A DNA stretch of 44,959 nt from Dehalococcoidia bacterium (GCA_022451865.1 JAKUNM010000005.1:1-44959); one strand, 5' to 3'. Positions 35,228-43,064 are shown, counted from the first letter of the stretch. Numbers and translations are program-made. The notes: generated by a model not told the origin, from the letters alone.

Positions 35228-36385
35228 TTAAATTCTTTCGCCATTTTTTAACATTTCAGTGACAAAATTCCTTCCCCATTTTTCAGCAATTAGTAACGCC
35301 TCGAGGTCGGGATTTTTTTGTGGTTTATGTTGTTGCATGGCTTTATGTAATAATTTTGCAATATCTGTAAAACGACACTGTCGATTCAGAAAATGAGCCA
35401 CAGCTGCTTCATCAGCACCAGATAAAGCAGCTGCGGTGGTGTCCTCACGTCTACCTGCTTCAAGTGTAATTTCGAGTGCTGGGAATTTTGCAGATTCCAC
35501 CTTAGCAAAATTAAGAGACTCATACTTTGCTAGATCAAGTTTTGGGGCAGGTTGGATTGGTAGTCGATCTGGATAAGAAAGTGCAATTTGTATAGGCAAC
35601 CGCATATCAGGGACCCCAAGTTGTGCTTTCACAGAACCATCGATAAATGTCACCATACTATGTATGACGCTTTCACGGTGCTGTAGAATGTCTATTTTTT
35701 CCAATGGAAGATCAAATAACCACCTTGCCTCTAGTGCCTCTAATCCTTTGTTGAAAAGTGTGGCACTATCAATAGTCACTTTTGGTCCCATCTGCCATGT
35801 AGGATGCTTTAGAGCTTCAATGGGAGTGACATTATCTAGTTCAGTGATACTCAAGTTCCTAAATGCACCTCCAGATGCTGTAAGAATCAATTGATCAACT
35901 GCATCAATTGATTCTCCCCAGAGACATTGCCAAAAACCACAATGATCAGAATCGACTGGCCTTAATTCTGCACCATAACGTATTCCAGATTCTAACGCCT
36001 GTCTAACGACTGGACCCCCTACGACTAAAGCCTCTTTGTTCGCTACAGCTACTTTTTTGCCGGCCTGTAAGGCGGCTAGTATTGCCGGTAGTCCATCTAG
36101 TCCAGAACTTGCTGCGAGTACTACATCTACATCATCTCTCACTACTATTTCCTCAAGAGGCTGGTACATACTTTTTTCAATATTAGTAGTTGTCGGTAAA
36201 CCATTTGCAAGGCAAATTACTTTGGGTTGGAACTGTTTTATTTGTTCCTCTAGCCTTTGATTATTGGATCCTGCAGCTAATGCTATGGCTTTGAACTTTT
36301 CAGGCATAGATTGGATAACGTCTAGAGCTTGCTCTCCCACTGAACCTGTGGAGCCAATAACTGCTATCGTTTTTAGTTGATCCAT
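35228..36385 (-). CDS. dxr: 1-deoxy-D-xylulose 5-phosphate reductoisomerase (Dxr/IspC)
   Basis: It makes MEP from DXP with NADPH, the committed step of the MEP pathway. The NADPH site IAVIGSTGSVGEQALDVI, VAVANKEALVVGG, LTASGGAFR, HPTWQMGPKVTIDSATLFNKGLEALEA and VHSM-type IHSMVTF are present. The metal-binding loop, normally PVDSEH, reads PVDSDH, so the ligand matching E. coli Glu152 is Asp; Asp150 and Glu231 equivalents are kept. At 385 aa it is full length. The ATG at 36385 overlaps the cdsA end by 13 nt; a start at 36406 is possible but would reach further into cdsA. Confidence 0.95.
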   Translation of the reverse strand: MDQLKTIAVIGSTGSVGEQALDVIQSMPEKFKAIALAAGSNNQRLEEQIKQFQPKVICLANGLPTTTNIEKSMYQPLEEIVVRDDVDVVLAASSGLDGLPAILAALQAGKKVAVANKEALVVGGPVVRQALESGIRYGAELRPVDSDHCGFWQCLWGESIDAVDQLILTASGGAFRNLSITELDNVTPIEALKHPTWQMGPKVTIDSATLFNKGLEALEARWLFDLPLEKIDILQHRESVIHSMVTFIDGSVKAQLGVPDMRLPIQIALSYPDRLPIQPAPKLDLAKYESLNFAKVESAKFPALEITLEAGRREDTTAAALSGADEAAVAHFLNRQCRFTDIAKLLHKAMQQHKPQKNPDLEALLIAEKWGRNFVTEMLKNGERI

Positions 36386-37158
36386 ATAATTACCCAATAG
36401 ACCCAAGGAGCAGCAAGTAAAATAGAGTCTATACGATCTAGGATACCACCGTGACCGGGTAAAATATTCGATATGTCTTTAACTAAAAGTTTTCTTTTAA
36501 TTTGTGATTCAATGATGTCACCAATCATTGCTATTACTGGGCAAGATAATAAGATAATTAAGGAAGGAATAAAGCTAGTATTTAATAGGTAGATAATCCC
36601 TCCACCAATTAATATTCCTATAAAGTAACCTCCTACTGCACCTTCCCAAGTTTTATTTGGAGAGATAGAAGGAATTAATTTATGTTTTCCTAAAATTTTT
36701 CCTATTATGTATGCTCCTGTATCAGTTGCAAATACAATTCCTAACATTAATATTATCCAATTTTGTCCATTGTCCGTTTGATTGATCAATATAAGATGGC
36801 TTCCTAAAACGCTGATGTATAAAACAGACATGGTCCACCAATAAATTATTGTTTTTGTCCATTTGTAGGATGTAAAAACTGACCAGATTACGACTGCAGT
36901 TGGTATTAATAAGATCCAAACTGCATCTTGAACCCAAACTCGGATAAATGCAGCAATAAATGCAGTAGCAGCTGCACCTGTACCCAAGATCAGAAGGTTA
37001 TGGCGTGTTTTTTTTACAACACGATTTCTTATGATCTCGATAGTTGCAATGGCTAGAATTATCTCAGTAATTGCTGCAAAAATAGGTTCGGGTAACAATA
37101 TAAATAATACTGTCAGCGGGAGTCCGATAATGGCCACAATTACTCTATTAGTTAACAA
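36373..37158 (-). CDS. cdsA: Phosphatidate cytidylyltransferase (CdsA)
   Basis: This polytopic membrane enzyme makes CDP-diacylglycerol, the precursor for all phospholipids, including the inositol lipid suggested elsewhere in the window. About seven hydrophobic segments are visible. The family signature appears as SPNKTWEGAVGGYFIG, and further on DIIESQIKRKLLVKDISNILPGHGGILDRIDS. At 261 aa it is normal. The start is TTG at 37158, which places the N-terminus (MLTNRVIVAIIGLPL) in line with relatives; no ATG is better. It is 16 nt after uppS. Confidence 0.93.
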   Translation of the reverse strand: MLTNRVIVAIIGLPLTVLFILLPEPIFAAITEIILAIATIEIIRNRVVKKTRHNLLILGTGAAATAFIAAFIRVWVQDAVWILLIPTAVVIWSVFTSYKWTKTIIYWWTMSVLYISVLGSHLILINQTDNGQNWIILMLGIVFATDTGAYIIGKILGKHKLIPSISPNKTWEGAVGGYFIGILIGGGIIYLLNTSFIPSLIILLSCPVIAMIGDIIESQIKRKLLVKDISNILPGHGGILDRIDSILLAAPWVYWVIIWIN

Positions 37159-37174
37159 AATTAATGTTTTTCTT

Positions 37175-37903
37175 TTAATCGGTAATTAGACCGAATCTGC
37201 GTTGACGTCTTCCGTACTCTTTGATGGCTTTTTCAATATCTAATGGGCCAAAATCAGGCCAAAGTGTCTCAGTGAAATAATATTCAGTATAAGTAGCTTC
37301 CCAAACAAGAAAGTTCGATAAGCGATTTTCACCTCCTGTACGTATTAATAAATCCGGATCAGGCAAACCGGCAGTTGCGAGACGATTACTGATTGAATGC
37401 TCAGTAATTTCATTTGTTGCGAATCCTTCATCTATGAGTTGCTTTACAGCAGAAATAATGTCTGCTCTTCCTCCATAGTTGAAAGCAAGATTTAAAGTCA
37501 TAGCCGAGTTACTACTAGTTTTTTGTACAGCATGTTGGACTCGATTTTTTAACCAATATGGGAGCTGTTCAAGACTGCCAAGATGTTTCAGTTTTACGTT
37601 TGCTTGATGTAGTTCTTCTAAGTGCTCATCAATGAAATCTTTTGCTAGACTTAAAATAGCTTCTACTTCAGATTTTGGCCGTCCCCAATTTTCAGTTGAA
37701 AATCCAAAGAGTGTCAGCATTTTTACATCATGTTGTCCGAAAGATTTTACGATACTCGGGATTACCTTCGCACCTTCTTGATGACCTTCAGTTCGGTTGA
37801 GTGACCTATTACTTGCCCAGCGTCCGTTGCCATCCATTATAATTGCAACATGATAAGGAATTTGTTTAATATCATGTTGCGGATAAGTTTGGGAAGCTTG
37901 CAT
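37175..37903 (-). CDS. uppS: Isoprenyl (undecaprenyl) diphosphate synthase, UppS family
   Basis: This cis-prenyltransferase extends farnesyl diphosphate with isopentenyl units to make the lipid carrier for the cell wall. HVAIIMDGNGRWA holds the catalytic Asp in the P-loop. GHQEGAK, LTLFGFSTENWGRP, NLAFNYGGRADI and the C-terminal DLLIRTGGENRLSNFLVWEATYTE and DFG blocks are all standard. At 242 aa it is full length. An AAGGGA stretch lies 12 nt before the ATG. With dxr and ispG downstream, the operon couples precursor synthesis to carrier synthesis. Confidence 0.95.
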   Translation of the reverse strand: MQASQTYPQHDIKQIPYHVAIIMDGNGRWASNRSLNRTEGHQEGAKVIPSIVKSFGQHDVKMLTLFGFSTENWGRPKSEVEAILSLAKDFIDEHLEELHQANVKLKHLGSLEQLPYWLKNRVQHAVQKTSSNSAMTLNLAFNYGGRADIISAVKQLIDEGFATNEITEHSISNRLATAGLPDPDLLIRTGGENRLSNFLVWEATYTEYYFTETLWPDFGPLDIEKAIKEYGRRQRRFGLITD

Positions 37904-37945
37904 GATGTCACTTTTTCCCTTGGATTTATACTAAGATGCTATAAA

Positions 37946-38503
37946 TCAAACTACTAAGAGTTCCTGTTCTTTTTGCTTACCAAGTTGTTCTAATTTTTCA
38001 ATCTGATCTTGCGTGATTTTTTCTATTTCATTCTCAATTTGATGGGCTTCATCTTCAGAAAAATTACCATTTTTAAGAGACTGTTTAATTGTATCTAAAC
38101 ATGTTCTACGAGAATTTCGTACTGAAACTCTCGCATCTTCTGTTTTTTTATGGAGTTGCTTTACCATTTCTAAGCGTCGTTCCTCTGTTAGAGGCGGAAT
38201 GGGTAGACGTATCATCGATCCATCACTTTGTGGTGTTATACCTAGTTCGCTTGTCTGCAAAGCTTTCATGATCGGCTCTATCGCAGCTTTATCCCAAGGT
38301 TGAATAGTTATTAATTGTGCTTCTGGTGTTCCTAGCGTAGCTAGTTGATTTAAGGGCATTTTTTGCCCATAGTGTTCAATGCTTAACTTTTCAACCAAAG
38401 AACTATTTGCTCGTCCGGTTCGAATACTATTCAGACTATTTTCATACGATTCATATGCTTTATTGCTACGTTCCTGCATATCTAATACTATTTCACGATC
38501 CAT
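37946..38503 (-). CDS. frr: Ribosome recycling factor (Frr)
   Basis: With EF-G it splits the ribosome after termination. The 185-aa protein shows the standard pattern: SIRTGRANSSLVEKLSIEHYG, PLNQLATLGTPEAQLITIQPWDKAAI, IRLPIPPLTEERRLEMVKQLHKKTEDARVSVRNSRR, then a helical C-terminus. GGAGTG lies just before the ATG. It follows tsf directly, with 33 nt between. In most bacteria pyrH lies between tsf and frr; it is missing here. Confidence 0.96.
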   Translation of the reverse strand: MDREIVLDMQERSNKAYESYENSLNSIRTGRANSSLVEKLSIEHYGQKMPLNQLATLGTPEAQLITIQPWDKAAIEPIMKALQTSELGITPQSDGSMIRLPIPPLTEERRLEMVKQLHKKTEDARVSVRNSRRTCLDTIKQSLKNGNFSEDEAHQIENEIEKITQDQIEKLEQLGKQKEQELLVV

Positions 38504-38536
38504 TTGTCACTCCATAGATAAAATCTTTGAAATAAA

Positions 38537-39037
38537 TTATGTTCCAAGTTCAAATCGTATAAAACGTGCGACTTTAATGTTTTCCCCAGTCTGACCTATC
38601 GCACTTTGGATTAAATCATCGATATTTTGGCTGTTGTCTTTAATGAAAGTTTGAGTCAACAGAGCATTGGATTCTTTTGTTCCTGAAAAATCATCTGGGA
38701 CATCTTCAACAGTGAGTGCAAGAGGATTCATCGCAGCTACTTGCATGGCTAAATCATGTGCTAAAGATTGAAAAGTGTCTGTACGTGCAACAAAATCTGT
38801 TTCACATTGAAGTTCAATAAGTGCACCAATTTTGCCATTACCATGAATATAAGATTGAACTAACCCTTGTCCAGTTTCCCGGTCGGATCTTTTAGCGGCA
38901 GAAGCTATACCTTGTTCACGTATTATTTTTTTTGCGGTATCAAAGTCGCCCTCAGCTTCTTCAAGAGCCCGCTTGCTGTCCATAATGCCAGCACCTGTTT
39001 CTTCTCTTAGCCGCTTTATTTCATCAGTAGTAACCAC
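38537..39037 (-). CDS. tsf: Elongation factor Ts (Tsf), short form
   Basis: It releases GDP from EF-Tu. The N-terminal UBA-like part reads EIKRLREETGAGIMDSKRALEEAEGDFDTA, and the core follows (IGALIELQCETDFVARTDTFQSLAHDLAMQVAAM). The protein is only ~166 aa against ~280 in E. coli; the second subdomain and coiled coil are reduced, as in other short bacterial EF-Ts. I place the start at GTG 39037, which fits the normal N-terminus and has a weak GGA about 8 nt upstream; TTG at 39055 would add six residues. Confidence 0.93.
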   Translation of the reverse strand: MVTTDEIKRLREETGAGIMDSKRALEEAEGDFDTAKKIIREQGIASAAKRSDRETGQGLVQSYIHGNGKIGALIELQCETDFVARTDTFQSLAHDLAMQVAAMNPLALTVEDVPDDFSGTKESNALLTQTFIKDNSQNIDDLIQSAIGQTGENIKVARFIRFELGT

Positions 39038-39066
39038 ATTAAAATCCGTTCTCAAAAAATAATTAT

Positions 39067-39963
39067 TTATTGTTCCGTAGAATTGCTCTCAACTTGTACC
39101 TGTTGTTCATTGCCTTCATTAACAATTTCCTCTGTAGCTATAACTGATGCCTCTGGACTTGATGCCTCTGGACTTGATGCCTCTGCTGCCTGTTGAAATT
39201 CTTGTTCAACATTGCTTACAGCTATTCCTTCACGAATAGCTTGCGAGACCAATTTAGTCATCAATTCAATTGCACGAATTGCGTCGTCATTAGATGGAAT
39301 TGGGTAGTCAATTAGGTCTGGATTAGCATTAGTGTCACACATTGCTATAACGGGTATTTTTGCCCGATTTGCCTCACGAACAGCGATCTCTTCTAGTGCC
39401 GGATCAACTATAAATAGTGCACCCGGTGTACGTTCTAATGATCTTAATCCTGAAAAAGATCTAGTTAGTCTCTCAAATTCTTTTTGCAACATTACACGTT
39501 CTTTTTTGGTTTGTTTTACAGATTTAGTCTCAATATCGCTATTTGAAGCATCCTCTTCTGAATCAGAGGGAATGTTTTCATCATTAGTAATTGAATCAAA
39601 TCCTGAGCTGAGTTGATTATAATACTCAATGCGTTTGGACAATGTTGAAAAATTCGTTAAAGTTCCTCCTAACCATCGATTGTTTACATATGGCATTCCG
39701 ATACTTTCTGCTTCCCTTTGAATAATCATACGTGCTTGTTTCTTTGTGCCAACAAAGAGAATTTTGTCGCCGCTCGCTGATACTTCCTTAATTTTTTCAA
39801 GTGCAGCATCAAGCCTTACCACTGTTTGCGCTAAATCGATAATGTGGACTCCGTTACGTTCTCCAAAAATGAAAGGACGCATATGAGGATTCCAGCTACG
39901 AGTCTGATGTCCAAAATGTACACCTGACTCCAGTAATTGTTGCATAGTTATAGTGTGGGACAC
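39067..39963 (-). CDS. rpsB: 30S ribosomal protein S2 (RpsB) with acidic insert and tail
   Basis: S2 binds 16S rRNA on the small subunit and is needed for S1 attachment. The start TITMQQLLESGVHFGHQTRSWNPHM and ERNGVHIIDLAQT, VGTKKQA, NRWLGGTLTNF, PGALFIVDPALE and IPVIAMCDTNANPDLIDYPIP are all diagnostic. Two oddities stand out: an acidic Ser/Asp/Glu-rich stretch of about 25 residues in the helical hairpin (around residues 125-155), and a Ser/Glu/Ala-rich C-terminal tail of ~60 residues with a short tandem repeat. The start is GTG at 39963 with CAGGAG six bases upstream; an in-frame TTG at 39990 lacks such support. Confidence 0.96.
   Translation of the reverse strand: MSHTITMQQLLESGVHFGHQTRSWNPHMRPFIFGERNGVHIIDLAQTVVRLDAALEKIKEVSASGDKILFVGTKKQARMIIQREAESIGMPYVNNRWLGGTLTNFSTLSKRIEYYNQLSSGFDSITNDENIPSDSEEDASNSDIETKSVKQTKKERVMLQKEFERLTRSFSGLRSLERTPGALFIVDPALEEIAVREANRAKIPVIAMCDTNANPDLIDYPIPSNDDAIRAIELMTKLVSQAIREGIAVSNVEQEFQQAAEASSPEASSPEASVIATEEIVNEGNEQQVQVESNSTEQ
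39145..39189. repeat. 15-bp tandem repeat in the rpsB tail
   Basis: The unit TGATGCCTCTGGACT occurs at 39145-39159 and 39160-39174; a third copy from 39175 keeps only its first 11 bases. In the protein it encodes two copies of a Ser-Pro-Glu-Ala-Ser unit plus a partial one, in the disordered C-terminal tail of S2. Replication slippage in a weakly constrained tail is the simplest cause. Confidence 0.85.
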
Positions 39964-40002
39964 CTTGTACTCCTGTATTTTCTCTTCCAACGTATAAATT
40001 TA

Positions 40003-40021
40003 CCTTAACTGGTAGTTAAGG
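40003..40021 (-). promoter_or_regulatory. Hairpin in the rpsB leader
   Basis: CCTTAACT (40003-40010) and AGTTAAGG (40014-40021) form a perfect 8-bp stem with a 3-base loop. On the minus strand it lies about 40 nt before the rpsB GTG and ~23 nt after the transcript start expected from the TATAAT at 40056-40051. No T-run follows, so it is not a terminator. It may be an S2-binding autoregulatory element or an RNA-stability element; no known motif is recognised. Confidence 0.5.
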
Positions 40022-40050
40022 CAGACGTCAGCTTACTTATTCGAACTGAC

Positions 40051-40078
40051 ATTATATGTCTTGAATTGGCTCATGAGC
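40051..40078 (-). promoter_or_regulatory. Candidate rpsB promoter with a palindrome over the -35 region
   Basis: On the minus strand TATAAT at 40056-40051 is a perfect -10 box. The -35 zone is occupied by the 10-bp palindrome GCTCATGAGC (40069-40078) and has no good -35 hexamer, suggesting an activator- or repressor-controlled promoter. The palindrome is flanked by AATTG (40064-40068) and CAATT (40083-40087), extending the symmetry. It would drive rpsB-tsf-frr and the genes beyond. Confidence 0.45.
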
Positions 40079-40109
40079 TAGACAATTAAGAATATTTTTA
40101 GTCAATAAT

Positions 40110-40129
40110 TTTAGAAATTAATTTCTAAA
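40110..40129. repeat. 20-bp perfect palindrome upstream of rpsB and fmdB
   Basis: TTTAGAAATTAATTTCTAAA is a perfect palindrome with no spacer, in the centre of the 238-bp divergent gap. It lies about 55 bp upstream of the rpsB -10 box and ~70 bp before the fmdB ATG. It may be a binding site for a dimeric regulator. It is A/T-rich but contains two symmetric G/C positions, which makes chance less likely. Confidence 0.6.
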
Positions 40130-40146
40130 TCTTGCAATATATAAAA

Positions 40147-40158
40147 AATCACGTGATT
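40147..40158. promoter_or_regulatory. 12-bp palindrome AATCACGTGATT upstream of fmdB
   Basis: AATCACGTGATT is a perfect palindrome with a CACGTG core, 44 bp before the fmdB ATG at 40202. TTGCAA (40132-40137) and TATGAT (40158-40163) nearby could be -35 and -10 boxes with a long, 20-nt spacer; if so, the palindrome would overlap the promoter and could be an operator for fmdB-dtd. Confidence 0.4.
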
Positions 40159-40201
40159 ATGATCGATAGTGATAAAAGATTATTTTATTGAAGGTGTGAT
40201 T

Positions 40202-40468
40202 ATGCCAACCTATGAATACCTACATTCACCTCCCCGTAAACGTGGATGTCCAAAACAATTTGAACTGGTACGTAAAGTAATGGAGCGTGATGATCCAGCC
40301 TTATGTCCAAAATGTGGCTCCTTAAGTGAGCGCCAGCTATCGATGCCTGCCTTATCCTTTAGAGGAAACGGATTTTACGTAACTGATTCCAGAAATTCTT
40401 CTACTAAAAATAATAAAAGTGATGATTCTCCCCAGAAACCTCATCATACCGATGCTAAAAATGACTAA
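40202..40468 (+). CDS. FmdB-family putative zinc-ribbon protein
   Basis: An 88-aa protein starting MPTYEYLHSP, the start typical of FmdB regulatory-protein domains. The second zinc-ribbon knuckle is intact (LCPKCGS). The first, usually YxCxxCG directly after MPTYEY, is altered: the segment reads PRKRGCPKQFE with a single Cys and a short basic insert. Zinc binding is therefore uncertain. The C-terminal third (GFYVTDSRNSSTKNNKSDD onward) is polar and probably disordered, as in relatives. GAAGGTG lies before the ATG. dtd begins on the base after the stop codon. The function of this family is not established. Confidence 0.8.
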   Translation: MPTYEYLHSPPRKRGCPKQFELVRKVMERDDPALCPKCGSLSERQLSMPALSFRGNGFYVTDSRNSSTKNNKSDDSPQKPHHTDAKND

Positions 40469-40918
40469 ATGCGTGCAGTAATTCAAAGGGTCGATGAAGC
40501 TCGAGTCATTGTGGATAGTGAAGTAATTGGATCTATTAATAAAGGACTACTAGTTTTACTAGCTATTGGTAATTTTGATTTATTGGAAGATGTAAATTGG
40601 CTGGTAAGAAAAATAATCAATCTGAGAATCTTTCCAAATGAGAAAAATCTTCCCCATTATTCCCTGAAAGATATTTCAGGATCGATTCTTGTGGTTCCAC
40701 AATTCACGTTGTATGCAGATTTAAGTCAAGGTCGTAGACCATCATATTTTGAAGCTGCAAAGCCAGATCAAGCTCGAAAAATGTTTGACGAATTAATAAT
40801 GTTATTAAAAATCAATAACAACATTGTTGTACAGACAGGACGATTTCAAGCACACATGAAAGTTTATTCATGTAATGATGGTCCAGTGACCTTTCTGTTA
40901 GATTCAAAGGATCGTTAG
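40469..40918 (+). CDS. dtd: D-aminoacyl-tRNA deacylase (Dtd)
   Basis: It removes D-amino acids and glycine wrongly attached to tRNAs. The 149-aa protein shows [73 protein letters not shown]. The cross-subunit Gly-cisPro motif (GPVT) is present. The other active-site motif, normally SQFT, reads PQFT. It directly abuts fmdB and is probably cotranscribed. Its end overlaps the convergent sucD stop by 4 bp. Confidence 0.93.
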   Translation: MRAVIQRVDEARVIVDSEVIGSINKGLLVLLAIGNFDLLEDVNWLVRKIINLRIFPNEKNLPHYSLKDISGSILVVPQFTLYADLSQGRRPSYFEAAKPDQARKMFDELIMLLKINNNIVVQTGRFQAHMKVYSCNDGPVTFLLDSKDR

Positions 40919-41796
40919 GTTAGTCCTTCTGATTGAAGAACTTCCAACATTGTCTCTCCAATCCTTGATGGTGATTCTACAACTGTTGCACCAGCATTAC
41001 GTAGGGCAGTTTGTTTTGCAGTTGCTGTTCCTGCTTTACCGGCAATAATTGCTCCTGCATGTCCCATCCTTCTCCCAGGAGGTGCCGTAGCTCCAGCAAT
41101 GAATGAAACAACAGGTTTACTCATTTCCTTAATATACTCTGCGGCTTCTTGTTCTGCGGTACCGCCAATTTCACCAATTAATACTACAGCTGCTGTTTCC
41201 GTATCTTGCTCAAATAATGCTAACGCTTCTTGTTGAGATGTTCCGATGATTGGATCACCTCCCACACCAACACTAGAACTTTGTCCGATACCTAATCTGG
41301 TTAATTGATCGACACTTTCATAAACTAAAGTTCCTGATCTTGATATCACACCTACATTACCTGGGGTGTAAACATCAACCGGCATTATCCCTGCACGGGC
41401 TCTTTCAGCAACTGATATTACTCCAGGACAATTTGGACCAATTAATTTTGTAGTTGATTTTTGAAGATAAGATTTGACTTTTATCATGTCCAGAGTAGGG
41501 ATACCTTCAGTGATGCAAATTGCCGTAGGTATCCCAGCATCAGCAGCTTCGATGATAGCGTCAGCGGCGAATGGTGCGGGGACAAAGATTAAAGAAACAT
41601 TTGCCTCATATTGTTCAACTCCCTCACGGACAGTATTCAAAACCGGTACATCGTTCATAATCTGGCCACCGCGACCTGGAGTGACTCCACATACTACTTT
41701 TGTACCAAAAGCAAGGGAATTGGCTGCTTCTCTTTGTCCTGCACCACCGAACCCTTGAATTAATACACGACTATTTTCATTTAATAGAACTGCCAT
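40915..41796 (-). CDS. sucD: Succinyl-CoA synthetase, alpha subunit (SucD)
   Basis: With SucC it converts succinyl-CoA to succinate while making ATP or GTP in the TCA cycle. The CoA-binding Rossmann part begins [18 protein letters not shown] and continues [33 protein letters not shown] and the phosphohistidine loop [11 protein letters not shown] (active-site His) are intact. At 293 aa it is full length. It follows sucC after a 25-nt gap on the same strand. Confidence 0.95.
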   Translation of the reverse strand: MAVLLNENSRVLIQGFGGAGQREAANSLAFGTKVVCGVTPGRGGQIMNDVPVLNTVREGVEQYEANVSLIFVPAPFAADAIIEAADAGIPTAICITEGIPTLDMIKVKSYLQKSTTKLIGPNCPGVISVAERARAGIMPVDVYTPGNVGVISRSGTLVYESVDQLTRLGIGQSSSVGVGGDPIIGTSQQEALALFEQDTETAAVVLIGEIGGTAEQEAAEYIKEMSKPVVSFIAGATAPPGRRMGHAGAIIAGKAGTATAKQTALRNAGATVVESPSRIGETMLEVLQSEGLT

Positions 41797-41821
41797 AAGA
41801 TAATCCTTATTCTCTGATTAA

Positions 41822-42985
41822 TTAATTTTCTACAGCTTTTACAGCTTTTTGTGCAGCTTCAGCAAAACCATCTGCACGAATTAGATCTAGTCCAGAATCT
41901 TCTAGAATCTGCAAACCTTCTTCCACATTAGTGCCCGCTAGTCTTATCACAGTAGGTTGTTTCAGGAGTCCAATTTTTTTAGCTTGAACTACTCCATCAG
42001 CGATGATGTCAGTACGTGCAAGACCACCAAATATATTTACTAATACTGCTTCGACATCAGGATCTTCAGAAATAATTTTCAATGCAGCTATTACTGCATC
42101 AGCACTATTGGCTGTTCCGATATCTAGGAAATTAGCAGGATCTCCTCCTTCGAATTTGATCGCATCCATGGTGGCCATCGCTAAACCAGCTCCATTGACT
42201 AAGCAACCAATGTTCCCATCGAGTTTTACATAATTGTCGATACCTGCATCACGTGCTTCTACTTCACGGGGATCCTCTTGAGAGGTATCACGATTTTCAA
42301 TTAATTCTTTCAGTCGAAAATCAGCGTTATCATCAGTCGAAAATTTTGCATCTGCAGCAATTAGTTGACCATCTTTTGTTACCACTAATGGGTTGATTTC
42401 AGCGATTGTTCCGTCATTGTCTTCAAACGCTGTAACTAAATTACTAATGAGTTCTGTGGCCGGTCTTAGTAGATCACCATCTAAACCAGTTTTGAATGCA
42501 ATCGTCCGTCCTTGGAAAGGCTGAAAACCGCATTCTGGGTGAACAAGTTCATTTTGGATAGCTGCAGGATCGTTTTCTGCGACTTCTTCAATATCCATAC
42601 CACCTGATGCTGATGCGATAACTATTGGCATTCCAGATGAATTATCAATAGCAACGCTAAGGTAAAGTTCTCTTTCAATTTCAATTTGTTCTTCGACGAG
42701 AACGGAATGCACAGGTAATCCTTCTGGGCCTGTCTGATGGGTGATTAATTGCATACCGATAATTTCCGTAGCTGATTGACGGGCCTCATCAGCATTATTT
42801 GCAATTTTAACTCCCCCGCCTTTCCCTCTTCCTCCAGTATGTGCTTGAGCTTTAATAACTACTTTGCCACCAAGTTCGTTGGTTATATCAACCACTTCAT
42901 CAGGTGTTGATGCTACTCTTCCTTGTGGAATAGGAATCCCGTATTGTGATAAAAGTTCTTTTGCTTGGAACTCATGTAATTTCAT
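41822..42985 (-). CDS. sucC: Succinyl-CoA synthetase, beta subunit (SucC)
   Basis: This nucleotide-binding subunit has an ATP-grasp fold at the N-terminus (MKLHEFQAKELLSQYGIPIPQG, VVIKAQAHTGGRGKGGGVKIA) and a C-terminal CoA-ligase domain (LDGNIGCLVNGAGLAMATMD, LVNIFGGLARTDIIADGVV). EINPLVV and DAKFSTDDNADFR carry Mg- and nucleotide-binding residues. At 387 aa it is normal. No strong ribosome site is seen before the ATG. Confidence 0.96.
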   Translation of the reverse strand: MKLHEFQAKELLSQYGIPIPQGRVASTPDEVVDITNELGGKVVIKAQAHTGGRGKGGGVKIANNADEARQSATEIIGMQLITHQTGPEGLPVHSVLVEEQIEIERELYLSVAIDNSSGMPIVIASASGGMDIEEVAENDPAAIQNELVHPECGFQPFQGRTIAFKTGLDGDLLRPATELISNLVTAFEDNDGTIAEINPLVVTKDGQLIAADAKFSTDDNADFRLKELIENRDTSQEDPREVEARDAGIDNYVKLDGNIGCLVNGAGLAMATMDAIKFEGGDPANFLDIGTANSADAVIAALKIISEDPDVEAVLVNIFGGLARTDIIADGVVQAKKIGLLKQPTVIRLAGTNVEEGLQILEDSGLDLIRADGFAEAAQKAVKAVEN

Positions 42986-43036
42986 AGAGGTAATCCGTTC
43001 TCTCGGTACAAAATTAAATTGATATGTTCAGATGGC

Positions 43037-43064
43037 ATCGTAGCACTGACTAGACTTGGTTCAA
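43037..43064 (-). promoter_or_regulatory. Candidate sucC-sucD promoter
   Basis: On the minus strand TTGAAC (43064-43059) and TACGAT (43042-43037) are 16 nt apart and resemble -35 and -10 boxes. Transcription would start near 43030, about 45 nt before the sucC ATG. The 119-bp gap should also hold the promoter of the sugar kinase gene; the A/T-rich stretch at 43078-43100 is the likely place, but no clear box pair stands out. Confidence 0.45.

Noticed and set aside
39145-39189. Short tandem repeat as a CRISPR-like array
   Set aside because: The copies are head-to-tail without spacers and lie in the reading frame of the rpsB tail.
40027-40050. GTCAG/CTGAC stem in the rpsB upstream region as part of the leader RNA
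   Set aside because: Its 5' arm on the minus strand lies upstream of the transcript start predicted from TATAAT, so it would probably not be transcribed whole.
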